From JAWXBT01 sp964523015 (GTDB taxonomy: Bacteria; Bdellovibrionota_C; UBA2361; J135): a stretch of 43,757 nt of DNA. How positions within the stretch are numbered: position 1 is the stretch's first letter; every line of letters begins with the position of its first letter. The notes under the pieces were generated by a model. The model was not told the DNA's origin, searched no databases, and saw only the letters and a list, made by a program, of their open reading frames with translations. Positions 16,539-24,784 of the stretch are shown here, one piece after another. The stretch lies in contig CAZFXN010000019.1 in NCBI GenBank assembly GCA_964523015.1, positions 1-43,757 on the forward strand, written 5' to 3'. The translations under genes and the position numbers were made by a program.

Positions 16539-17039
16539 ATGAAGCCTATGGATAAAAACAGATCCACATTCAAAATAAGATCTATAGATCATGGCTTTAC
16601 CATGATGGAGCTTGTAGTTGTAGTCTGCATCGTCGGTCTTTTTTTTGCGATCGCAATTCCAGCCTTTCCTGCCTTAACAAAAGCTAACGCAAAAAGAGCC
16701 ACGAAAGAGATCTTTGAAGCAGATATAATGCGTGCTCGAATGATCGGCCTATCAAGAAACGCACGGGGTGTATTTACATTTTCACCACAAAATACAAATT
16801 ACACTTTTGGTATAGATTACTACCCTTATAACGATCCGGCAGCTTCGGATGAAACAGTTTTTAGAACATTCCTTCCATTTAATTGTAAGGTCACTCCAAG
16901 TGCTCAGATTATTTTTAACTCCCGCGGATTAGCTACTGATGTAAATGGGGTCTATACGTCCCCATCCATTGTCTTTGCAACTTCTGATGGGACTTACAGC
17001 ACTGGGACACTATATCCTGCAGGTAGAATTCTTTACTAG
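16539..17039 (+). CDS. Type IV pseudopilin, GspH/FimT-like
   Basis: The protein is 166 aa with a class III prepilin signal. A basic leader of about 23 residues ends in HG|FTMMELVVVVCIVGLFFAI, with Glu5 of the mature protein present and a hydrophobic assembly helix after it. PilD would cut after the Gly and methylate Phe. The remaining part is a small globular head with Gly- and Thr-rich strands (VFTFSPQNTNYTFGID), as in minor pilins of the FimT/GspH group. It is followed 42 bp later by a second pseudopilin. The second ATG (16548) is an alternative start. Confidence 0.88.
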   Translation: MKPMDKNRSTFKIRSIDHGFTMMELVVVVCIVGLFFAIAIPAFPALTKANAKRATKEIFEADIMRARMIGLSRNARGVFTFSPQNTNYTFGIDYYPYNDPAASDETVFRTFLPFNCKVTPSAQIIFNSRGLATDVNGVYTSPSIVFATSDGTYSTGTLYPAGRILY

Positions 17040-17081
17040 CGTAGTATTTTTAATCTGCTAGAATCTAATCCTGTACTTTTT

Positions 17082-17966
17082 ATGAATAAATCAACTACAG
17101 CTTTTGATTTTAGCTTCTCTCATCAAGCTAGTGGCTTCAGTTTAATTGAGCTTCTAGTGACCATGGTTGTTTCCTCTATGATTATACTGGGAGCAAGCTC
17201 CCTCTATTTTGATACCCTAACGAGTTATCACGATAAGCGAATAAGATCAGAAGCAGATGAGCTTGCTCGCACAATCTTAGATACAATTGCTTACGATATT
17301 AGAAACGCAGGAAGTGGGGTTCCTGATGTACAAGCTTTTCAAATGGGAACAGGTGGTATTGGGTCACTTGCTTATCCAGTACTTTCCACATCAACTAGTG
17401 CTACAATAATTATTCAATTTAGCGAATCTGGTAAATATACAGTAAACACAAAAGATGAGACACCAAGCGCTGGGGCCTGGAGCATGGATGTTATAGATTC
17501 AAGTCTATTTGCTGCCAATGATCTCGTTAGTATCTCTGGACTCTCCACAGGAATTGAGTTTGGGTTAAGAGGTCAGCTATCGTCAGCCGAAGACAATACC
17601 CTTACATTTGCTGCAGGCAGCCTCTATTCAACAGGTGCAGTCTTTAAAGATGGTAGCATGGTTTATAAAGTGGTAGTTCAAACATTTAATTCTCCCGTTG
17701 ATTGGTCTGGAATTACCATTAACCAGGGATTAGGAGCGGCAGTTATCGCGCCAAATACAACATTCTTAGCAAGTTATCTAGATAGAGATGATGCAACTGT
17801 GGTTTTGAGCGATAGGAAAGTTGAAACGACACTCGCAAAAATTGAACTAACAGTTTATGCACGAGGTGCAGCAACTTTAACTGATGGTTCGGTTTATACT
17901 GCCTGGGCCAAACAAAAAGTAGGCATCCCTCATCTTATTCTCTCTCGGCAACAGGATTGGCTATAA
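17082..17966 (+). CDS. PilW-like minor pilin
   Basis: The protein is 294 aa. A prepilin signal SG|FSLIELLVTMVVSSMIILG starts near residue 19, with mature Glu5. SLYFDTLTSYHDKRIRSEADELARTILDTIAYDIRNAGSG shows the PilW/PulJ pattern (a helix ending in the 'DIRxAG' motif). The C-terminal head is rich in Ser, Thr and Gly and ends KQKVGIPHLILSRQQDWL. It probably sits at the pilus tip and helps start assembly. With the FimT/GspH-like gene before it, it forms a minor-pilin pair; no major pilin is in the window. Confidence 0.85.
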   Translation: MNKSTTAFDFSFSHQASGFSLIELLVTMVVSSMIILGASSLYFDTLTSYHDKRIRSEADELARTILDTIAYDIRNAGSGVPDVQAFQMGTGGIGSLAYPVLSTSTSATIIIQFSESGKYTVNTKDETPSAGAWSMDVIDSSLFAANDLVSISGLSTGIEFGLRGQLSSAEDNTLTFAAGSLYSTGAVFKDGSMVYKVVVQTFNSPVDWSGITINQGLGAAVIAPNTTFLASYLDRDDATVVLSDRKVETTLAKIELTVYARGAATLTDGSVYTAWAKQKVGIPHLILSRQQDWL

Positions 17967-18025
17967 ATTTACCTAGCCACAGTTTTCTCTATTCTCTCAC
18001 TAAGGTCTTAGAATAACTACAGATA

Positions 18026-18035
18026 NNNNNNNNNN
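18026..18035. other. Assembly gap (10 N) flanked by a 9-bp duplication
   Basis: CTACAGATA stands on both sides of the gap. The two contigs probably overlap by these 9 bases, so no sequence may be missing. Confidence 0.8.
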
Positions 18036-18125
18036 CTACAGATAAAACTCTATAATTACTAATGGTTTTTGATCCGATAATACATCTAATAAGGTGTATC
18101 TTTTGTATCTTTGACTTTAAAGCTT

Positions 18126-19760
18126 ATGCTGCCCCAAAAGACGATTAAAACACTTATTAAACTCCTTAAGCTCGATATTAGAAGAGCTAAGAGGATGCAT
18201 CTAACTGGGTTTCCTAAAACATACTTCTGCTCTTTTTTATTACGAGACACTCACTGGTTTAATACTTGGGCAAGAGGTGGATCGATAGTAAGACGTAAAG
18301 CCGATCATACTAGAAATATCTTTTGTGATCTTAGAGTAGGCTCTTACAAATATGATCAAGTAATAAATGGTGGTCTCGATGATAACAGTGAAGAGCTTGA
18401 ATCATTTAATCATGTAAGTGTTCCGATTGATGATGCCTGCCATGATGGGCTTAGACTTAGTATCTGGAGATTACTTGAGGCAAAATATCGGGAAGCTGTA
18501 GCTGAATACAATAAGAGGAGAAATAATAGCCTCTCCTCTATCGATCAAAATGAAAGCTTTATCTCATTTGCTAAACTACCAAGAATTAGACATATCGAAG
18601 ATAAAATTTCAGAGGAAGTAGATGAGAAGTACTGGGAGAAATTCTGTAAGGATGCCTCTAAATGGGTTTCTTCATTAAAGGGTGTAGTTGGAGGATGGGT
18701 TGAATTTGATGTCATGAGAATTACAAAGATCTTTGTTAGCACTGAGGGCAGCACTATCGTACAGCACCAACAAAGATTTCAATTAATAGCAACGATGCGT
18801 AACATGACTAAAGAGGGAGCTAATCCAGAGCAGGATTTAGTTTTTAACGTAGGATCTCAAAAAGAATTACCTGACATGAAAGGCTTTAAAAGCCTATTAA
18901 GAGAGAAGCATAAAAAATTAATGAATATCTCTCGAACAAAAAAAATTCATGCCTTCTCTGGGCCTGCTCTACTTTATCCAATTCCTGCCGGAATATTACT
19001 ACACGAAGCTCTTGGTCATCGCCTAGAGGGAAGTAGGCTTCTCTCATCATATGAAGGTAGGACATTTGAGGGACAAGTTGGGAAAAAAATTATTGATGCA
19101 AAGTTAACCATTCGTGACAATCCTAAACTAAAAAAGTTTAAGGGAAAGATCTGTATTGGGGCCTATGACTATGACGATGAGGGAACTCCTGCTCAGGATA
19201 CGGTCCTGCTTGAAAATGGTAAGTTAAATAACTTTCTAAGTACAAGAGCAGCTTTTACTAATAAAGGATTTAAGCCAAATGGTCATGCTAGAGGAAAAAA
19301 ACATGAGCGCCCAATTAGTAGAATGGCAGTATTTGTAGCTGAGGGGGCAGAGCCAAAGAGTTTTAAAGAGCTAAAAAAATTACTATTAGAAGAGATTAAA
19401 ATACAGAAAAAGCCGTACGGAATTATCATTTATGAAACTACTGGTGGGGAAACTGGAACAACCAGGCATGAGTTCCAAGGTTTTCAAGGAGAGATCTCAT
19501 ACGCAACTGTTATTTATCCTAATGGTAAAGAGGTAACGGTCACTGGAATTGATTTTGTGGGCACCCCACTACAAGCGCTTAATAACATAATTGCAATTGG
19601 AGATGACCAAGAGATTAACAACGGATACTGTGGTGCAGAATCTGGATTTATCCCGATAACAACTATCTCTCCAGCTATATTAGTAAGCGATCTAGAGCTT
19701 CAAGCACGTGGCACAGAATTAGTAACCCCTTTTATACTGCCACGGCCCCGTACTAAATAG
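18126..19760 (+). CDS. TldD/PmbA-family metalloprotease
   Basis: This protein of about 544 aa belongs to the TldD/PmbA (U62) peptidase family; TldD with TldE forms a zinc protease that degrades unfolded peptides or matures modified peptides and toxins. The zinc motif HEALGHRLEG (HExxxH, about residue 292) is intact, and the C-terminal half carries the TldD core (GTPLQALNNIIAIGDD, YCGAESGFIPITTISPAILV). The N-terminal half is longer and more divergent than E. coli TldD (481 aa). No tldE/pmbA-like partner lies beside it. Start: TTG at 18111 is also in frame, but ATG 18126 is preferred. Confidence 0.9.
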   Translation: MLPQKTIKTLIKLLKLDIRRAKRMHLTGFPKTYFCSFLLRDTHWFNTWARGGSIVRRKADHTRNIFCDLRVGSYKYDQVINGGLDDNSEELESFNHVSVPIDDACHDGLRLSIWRLLEAKYREAVAEYNKRRNNSLSSIDQNESFISFAKLPRIRHIEDKISEEVDEKYWEKFCKDASKWVSSLKGVVGGWVEFDVMRITKIFVSTEGSTIVQHQQRFQLIATMRNMTKEGANPEQDLVFNVGSQKELPDMKGFKSLLREKHKKLMNISRTKKIHAFSGPALLYPIPAGILLHEALGHRLEGSRLLSSYEGRTFEGQVGKKIIDAKLTIRDNPKLKKFKGKICIGAYDYDDEGTPAQDTVLLENGKLNNFLSTRAAFTNKGFKPNGHARGKKHERPISRMAVFVAEGAEPKSFKELKKLLLEEIKIQKKPYGIIIYETTGGETGTTRHEFQGFQGEISYATVIYPNGKEVTVTGIDFVGTPLQALNNIIAIGDDQEINNGYCGAESGFIPITTISPAILVSDLELQARGTELVTPFILPRPRTK

Positions 19761-19766
19761 AGACAT

Positions 19767-19781
19767 CTCCTTTCTAAGGAG
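19767..19781. terminator. Short hairpin after the tldD-like gene
   Basis: CTCCTT pairs with AAGGAG around TCT, seven bases after the stop. No T-run follows, so termination is only possible. Confidence 0.3.
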
Positions 19782-19853
19782 CTAGCTTGATCACACATCA
19801 ACTCTCAACTATTCTATCTAGGGCGTAACAATAACTTTTCAAGGATTTAAACG

Positions 19854-21533
19854 ATGAGTCAGGAATACATCTTTACGATGCATAAGGTTAATAAAACCTA
19901 TCCACCAGAAAAAAAAGTTATCCATGACATAAGCCTCTCTTACTACTACGGAGCTAAGATCGGAGTCTTAGGGCTTAATGGGTCAGGAAAATCCACTCTC
20001 CTTAAAATTATGGCTGGTGTTGAAAAAGACTATTCAGGTGAAGCAAGGCCTGCAGATGGAGTGTCTATTGGATATTTAGCACAAGAGCCGGAGCTTGATA
20101 CAACTAAGACCGTTAAAGAAAATGTAATGGAAGGACTTGGGGAATTAGCAAAGCTTTTAAAAAGATTTGAAGAGATTAATTCAAAATTCAGCGATCCTGA
20201 TCTTGATCCTGATGCAATGCAGGCATTAATCGATGAGCAAGCTACTGTACAGGAAAAAATTGAGCATTTAAACGGCTGGGAATTAGATCACACTCTAGAA
20301 GTAGCAATGGATGCTCTAAGGCTACCTCCAGCAGAGAGTGCCGTAGATAAATTATCAGGAGGAGAGAAAAGACGGGTAGCATTATGTAAATTACTTTTGC
20401 AAAAACCGGACATCCTCTTACTTGATGAGCCAACTAACCATCTCGATGCAGAATCTGTTCAATGGCTTGAGCGATTTTTAAAAGATTATGCTGGTACCGT
20501 CATTGCAGTAACTCATGATCGATATTTTCTAGATAATATCGCTGGATGGATTTTAGAGTTAGATCGTGGTCATGGAATACCTTGGAAGGGCAACTACTCC
20601 TCTTGGCTTGAACAAAAAAAGAATAGATTAGAACAGGAAGAGAAACAGGAAACTCAGCGTCAGAAAACTCTAGAGAGAGAGCTAGAATGGATTCGAATGT
20701 CTCCACGTGCTCAGCAATCTAAAAGCAAAGCGAGAATTAGCGCTTACGAGTCCTTACTTAATGCTGAAACAAGTCAAAAGATTGCAGATATGGAGATCTT
20801 TATCCCTCCGGGACCAAGACTTGGAGATCAGGTCATTGAAGCAGATAAAATAACAAAATCATTTGGTGATAAATTACTATTTGAGAACTTCTCCTTTAAA
20901 ATTCCACCTGGAAGTATTGTTGGAATTATTGGAGCGAACGGTGTTGGTAAATCAACACTGTTTAGACTGATAGCTCAAAAAGACAAACCTGATAATGGAA
21001 CTTTCAGCATAGGTGAAACAGTAAAGTTAGGATATGTCGATCAGCTTCGTGACGATCTAAATCCTAATAAAAGTGTCTGGGAAGAGATCTCTGAGGGGCT
21101 TGATAATGTTAAATTAGGATCACGAGATGTAAATTCAAGAGCCTATTGCGCTCGATTTAACTTTACTGGAAACGATCAGCAGAAAAAAGTTGGGGCACTA
21201 TCAGGTGGTGAAAGAAATCGTGTTCATATGGCAAAGCTACTTAAGGGTGGATATAATGTTCTCCTCCTTGACGAACCAACAAACGATCTTGATGTTAATA
21301 CTCTACGCGCTCTTGAGGATGCCTTACTGGAATTTGCTGGATGTGTTTTAGTTATCAGCCACGATCGCTGGTTTTTAAACCGTATTGCTACCCATATTAT
21401 GGCCTTTGAGGGGGACAGTAACGTTGCATTTGTTGAAGGAAATTTCTTCGAGTATGAGGAAGATAAGAAAAAGAGATTAGGTGCTGATTCAGTTGAACCA
21501 AAGAGAATTAAGTTTAGAAAATTAGCTCATTAG
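19854..21533 (+). CDS. ettA: Energy-dependent translational throttle protein EttA (ABC-F)
   Basis: EttA is a soluble twin-ATPase that binds the ribosomal E site and gates the first elongation step according to ATP/ADP. At 559 aa it has the family length. The first ABC domain shows GLNGSGKST, LSGGEKRR and LLLDEPTNHLD; the arm and PtIM linker follow (DRYFLDNIAGWILELDRG, YSSWLEQKKNRL); the second ABC domain has GANGVGKST, LSGGERNR and LLLDEPTNDLD. The C-terminus reads LGADSVEPKRIKFRKLA, close to E. coli EttA. AAGGA precedes the ATG. It converges on the pseudo-two-component gene, with 26 bp between the stops. Confidence 0.97.
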   Translation: MSQEYIFTMHKVNKTYPPEKKVIHDISLSYYYGAKIGVLGLNGSGKSTLLKIMAGVEKDYSGEARPADGVSIGYLAQEPELDTTKTVKENVMEGLGELAKLLKRFEEINSKFSDPDLDPDAMQALIDEQATVQEKIEHLNGWELDHTLEVAMDALRLPPAESAVDKLSGGEKRRVALCKLLLQKPDILLLDEPTNHLDAESVQWLERFLKDYAGTVIAVTHDRYFLDNIAGWILELDRGHGIPWKGNYSSWLEQKKNRLEQEEKQETQRQKTLERELEWIRMSPRAQQSKSKARISAYESLLNAETSQKIADMEIFIPPGPRLGDQVIEADKITKSFGDKLLFENFSFKIPPGSIVGIIGANGVGKSTLFRLIAQKDKPDNGTFSIGETVKLGYVDQLRDDLNPNKSVWEEISEGLDNVKLGSRDVNSRAYCARFNFTGNDQQKKVGALSGGERNRVHMAKLLKGGYNVLLLDEPTNDLDVNTLRALEDALLEFAGCVLVISHDRWFLNRIATHIMAFEGDSNVAFVEGNFFEYEEDKKKRLGADSVEPKRIKFRKLAH

Positions 21534-21559
21534 TAGGATCAATTTAAGCAGTTTAATAA

Positions 21560-22339
21560 CTAAACAATCTTAGTCCTTATTCGATCTTCCAATGTGCTAA
21601 CTGTGCTAGCTAGGCCTTTAGCTGCGCGATCTATCGCCTCTAGTGCCTGTAGGGTGTTAGGAGAAAGCTCTCGGCCTGCTTTTGCAACAAAAACCATTGA
21701 GACGATCTCTTGCAGAGGATTATTAAGATCATTACGAATATCAGCTCCTAGTTCTTTTACTGAATCCTCCGTTGTGATCGTTCTTCGCTCAATCTTTCGC
21801 TCTATGTTTTTATTTCCTTGATTAATTACAGGCTTAAACCCTTCTCCAAAGTATGTCACCGGAGAATAAAGTCCCTGTGTCTGATTATGTCCCTCTAAGC
21901 CACCTTTATGTTGACCTATATGTCCCCCTAGATGATCAGATCCTACGACAACCAAATCAGGAGGAGGAGATAAACTTTCACAAACTGGTATTAAGCTTGA
22001 GATATGCCCATCCGGTAATGTGGCACTAGCAACTACTAAGGTAATCTTTCTTCTCTTTAAGATCCATTTTGCAACCTCTAGTCCTGGTGCGTACATAATA
22101 GAGCAGTCAGGCATCTTAAGAGTAATGGCTAAAGTAATCTCTTTAGCCATTGCAAAACTTGAATTAACAACCAAAGCGGTACATTGATCTTCTGCTAAAG
22201 AAACAGTTTCGCCAGGTTTAATATCTCTGATCTCTTCTTTGTTTTCTTTTTCAAGATTAATGCTTACAAATCGACGACGAAAGGAGCTTTTTAGACTGGT
22301 TCCAGAATGAGCATTCTTTTTTAAGTTGAATCCGTTCAT
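21560..22339 (-). CDS. Pseudo-two-component protein: receiver-like plus His-less DHp-like domain
   Basis: The preferred start (MNGFNLKKNAHS) gives 259 aa; the frame is open further upstream, into GC-richer DNA of different character. Residues about 50-130 read like a receiver fold (CTALVVNSSFAMAKEITLAI..., ITLVVASATLPDGHISSLIPV), but the phosphoacceptor position is not Asp. A Gly/His-rich linker (DHLGGHIGQHKGGLEGHNQ) follows. The C-terminus has the phosphotransfer-helix motif of kinases, 'HDLNNPL', here NDLNNPLQEI with Asn203 at the His place, and a second helix (ALEAIDRAAKGLASTVSTLED). No ATPase domain exists. It may be a dimerising scaffold. The assignment rests on motif reading. Confidence 0.6.
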   Translation of the reverse strand: MNGFNLKKNAHSGTSLKSSFRRRFVSINLEKENKEEIRDIKPGETVSLAEDQCTALVVNSSFAMAKEITLAITLKMPDCSIMYAPGLEVAKWILKRRKITLVVASATLPDGHISSLIPVCESLSPPPDLVVVGSDHLGGHIGQHKGGLEGHNQTQGLYSPVTYFGEGFKPVINQGNKNIERKIERRTITTEDSVKELGADIRNDLNNPLQEIVSMVFVAKAGRELSPNTLQALEAIDRAAKGLASTVSTLEDRIRTKIV

Positions 22340-23086
22340 CTTATAGTAAGGATGCAACCTTGAACCTTTTTGTTCCGTTCTGATTACTAAATATATTTGG
22401 AGTGACACTTGCAGGAAATATGAGGAAGTAAAGGTGGGGAGGGGATCCCTAGAAAACCATGACGAAACCCAGAGCCCCCTCCAACGATTGTGCATGCATG
22501 TCAGTTCGCTATGAGCGAAGCTACATGCTGTCCCTAGTTTAAGTTGACCTCGAACCAGGGTCTAACTCTACCAAGGACAATGAGATTGTGTGGTTCCTAG
22601 TCACAGCGCAAAAACCTCATCTCAAAGCAATCATCATGGATGCCACCGCTACCAAACCGAGCTCGCTAAGTAGCCTTAGCATGCTCTTAGTACGCACCAC
22701 GGAGAGAACGTTCAACACGCAGTTCCACTCTTTCATCTCCAGAACTAAGTCGTCATCAGATTCGTTCACCTGTACCGACCGCCGGGTCACGAAGATCGGC
22801 AGGTCCATAGAATCGACAACTTCAGGCTAGGCAGCTTTAATCGCAGCTATTACTGGAATTAAAGCTACCTAACCATGAATGCAATTTTAGTTGGAAAAAT
22901 GATAGTTGAAAGGACGAATTGAGGAGAGAAATACTTAACTAAAACAGGAAAAACCCTTCAGAGTTCCCCTTCCCATATGTCAGTAATTGAAATAACAGAA
23001 TTGCAGATCTGGTATTTATAAACATAAGATTGTAATTACTCAATACCTAGTACAATAATTTGTCTTAAACTTTGAAGCTATGCGTA
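22340..23086. other. 747-bp region, GC-richer middle, no firm gene
   Basis: From about 22440 to 22870 the base composition is richer in GC than its surroundings. A 63-codon frame on the minus strand (22617-22808, starts MDLPIFVTRRSVQVNESDDD) has no good ribosome site and stays doubtful. Hairpins: GCATGT/ACATGC with inner TTCGCT/AGCGAA at 22496-22528; AGCTTTAAT (22833-22841) with ATTAAAGCT (22858-22866). It might be a structured RNA or a decayed insert. The final 200 bp are ordinary AT-rich leader before the M20 gene. Confidence 0.4.
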
Positions 23087-24382
23087 ATGACACCTGATAT
23101 TCCTGATGTAATTCAATTAACTAAAGACTTTGTATCAATATACTCAGTTAACCCATTTCTAACAGATACCCATGAGGGCTCAACATTTGGATACGGAAAT
23201 GAAGCTAACCTCAATGCTTTTATCGCTGAGATGTTAAAACGTGCTGGCTTTAAAGTTATGAAGCAAGTGGTTGAGGCTGAGCAGAACCTCAATATTGCTG
23301 GCAAATCTGTCCATATTCCTGCTCGTCACAATATTTTAGCGGAAAAAGGAGAGGGTAAAAATTCAATTCTTTTTTTTGGACACTCAGACACTGTTGATAT
23401 TAAAGAGGGATGGCAAACTGAGCCGCTAGTTCTGACTGAAAAAATTGTTGATGGCAGGACTCGGATGTATGGCCTTGGTGCCAATGATATGAAATCAGGA
23501 CTGGCAGCTATTATTGCAGGGCTGGCTAATTTTGAACCAAAAGATTTTAAGATCAAGGTTGCAATTGTTGTCGATGAAGAATACTGGTCATTCGGAGCAG
23601 TAAAGCTTGTAGAATCCTCATTTATTCATGATGTCACTCTCGCCATTGCACCAGAAATTGGAGATGGATCTGACGATCCTAATTCTCAGGCGATCGGACT
23701 TGGCAGATTAGGACGGACAGAGTTTGATTTCTTAGTAGTTGGTAAAGCTTGTCATGGAGCAGATGTTTTTATTAAGGAGGATGCCATTAATGCTTGTCAT
23801 GAATCGGCAAAATTACAATCAAAAATTATTGAGTATTGCAGCAGCGCCAAAGCGACATTTTCACATAATGAAATCTCTGTAACTAATTCTGCTTATATAA
23901 GTAAACATGCCGGTGGTTACGGAACTCTTAGCGTTCCTGACTGTGCAACTTTTATACTAGATAGAAGTTTACTACCAACAGAGAGTGCTTCATCTGAATT
24001 ATTAAAACTTAAAAGAGTTGTAGAGTTAGCAAAAGAAAATGGGGTGCTTAATAAAGATACTGAAGTTCAGATCCGTGAACGTTCTCGACCTACACCACCG
24101 TGTCGTCCGTACTTTTCACCACCAGAAAGACCGATCATAAGCGAGGCAATCAATATAATCAAAACAGTAAATCCTAATATTAATTACTATATCGGAAGAA
24201 GCGTGGCCGATGAGAATCGATTAGCCGAAAAGGGGATCGCTACCTTAACGATTGGCCCACTTGGAGCAGGAAGTCACACCAATAAGGAATGGGTTGATAA
24301 AGAGAGTGTTATTAAACTAGTCGATGCCTACGAAGCGCTTATCAGAAATATGAATGGTACCATCCTAGCGACAAAGGCTTAA
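23087..24382 (+). CDS. M20-family metallopeptidase (ArgE/DapE-like)
   Basis: This 431-aa cytoplasmic enzyme belongs to the family of di-zinc deacylases that includes ArgE, DapE and YgeY. Metal and catalytic residues visible: FFGHSDTVD (His and catalytic Asp), GLGANDMKSG (bridging Asp), VDEEYWSFGA (catalytic Glu pair), PEIGDG and the late AGSHTNKEWV His. A dimerisation domain with SRPTPPCRPY sits between. The substrate cannot be told from motifs. TTG 23072 is also in frame; ATG 23087 (MTPDIPDVIQ) is preferred. The gene is monocistronic, followed by the repeat array. Confidence 0.92.
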   Translation: MTPDIPDVIQLTKDFVSIYSVNPFLTDTHEGSTFGYGNEANLNAFIAEMLKRAGFKVMKQVVEAEQNLNIAGKSVHIPARHNILAEKGEGKNSILFFGHSDTVDIKEGWQTEPLVLTEKIVDGRTRMYGLGANDMKSGLAAIIAGLANFEPKDFKIKVAIVVDEEYWSFGAVKLVESSFIHDVTLAIAPEIGDGSDDPNSQAIGLGRLGRTEFDFLVVGKACHGADVFIKEDAINACHESAKLQSKIIEYCSSAKATFSHNEISVTNSAYISKHAGGYGTLSVPDCATFILDRSLLPTESASSELLKLKRVVELAKENGVLNKDTEVQIRERSRPTPPCRPYFSPPERPIISEAINIIKTVNPNINYYIGRSVADENRLAEKGIATLTIGPLGAGSHTNKEWVDKESVIKLVDAYEALIRNMNGTILATKA

Positions 24383-24429
24383 TTACAACTTTCCGTATCT
24401 AGCTTCATCGAATCAACTAGGAGCCAAAC

Positions 24430-24640
24430 TTACCACGTAGTCTCTTACCACGTAGTCTTACCACGTAGTCTCTGAGACTTAGTCTCTTACCACGTAGTCT
24501 CTGAGACTTAGTCTCTTACCACGTAGTCTCTGAGACTATAGAAAGTTGTCTCTTACCACGTAGTCTCTGAGACTATAGAAAGTTAAGTTGCTCCCCCACG
24601 AGGTCTCTGAGACTATAGAAAGTTAAGTTGCTAATTTTAC
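24430..24640 (+). repeat. Tandem array of TTACCACGTAGTCTCTGAGACT units
   Basis: TTACCACGTAGTC begins at about 24430, 24445, 24458, 24487, 24516 and 24553, and a degenerate seventh copy (CACGAGGTCTC) lies near 24597. Tails differ by position: early units are cut short, the middle ones end GAGACTTAGTCTC (period 29), and the last ones end GAGACTATAGAAAGTT and then AAGTTGCT. Each full unit contains the palindrome AGTCTC-T-GAGACT. A single 20-bp copy is at 2005-2024. There are no unique spacers, so it is not CRISPR. Confidence 0.9.
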
Positions 24641-24784
24641 TATGGTTTTTTAGCGGTTGTCTTTGTGGTAAACTAACTTTGGTAAGCTCACTACATAAAG
24701 CAATAATCAATATCATCGCTTTTTAAACACAGGAGATGTCTCAAGGGGGATGTCCCTGGAGTAATTAAAGCAGGCGTAAGTTTC

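Noticed and set aside
22540..22580. tRNA or tmRNA end (minus strand GGTTCGAGG resembles a T-loop)
   Set aside because: The five bases on each side do not pair and no acceptor stem or CCA fits.
24430..24640. CRISPR array
   Set aside because: Repeats abut or grade into each other, there are no unique spacers of constant length and no cas genes.
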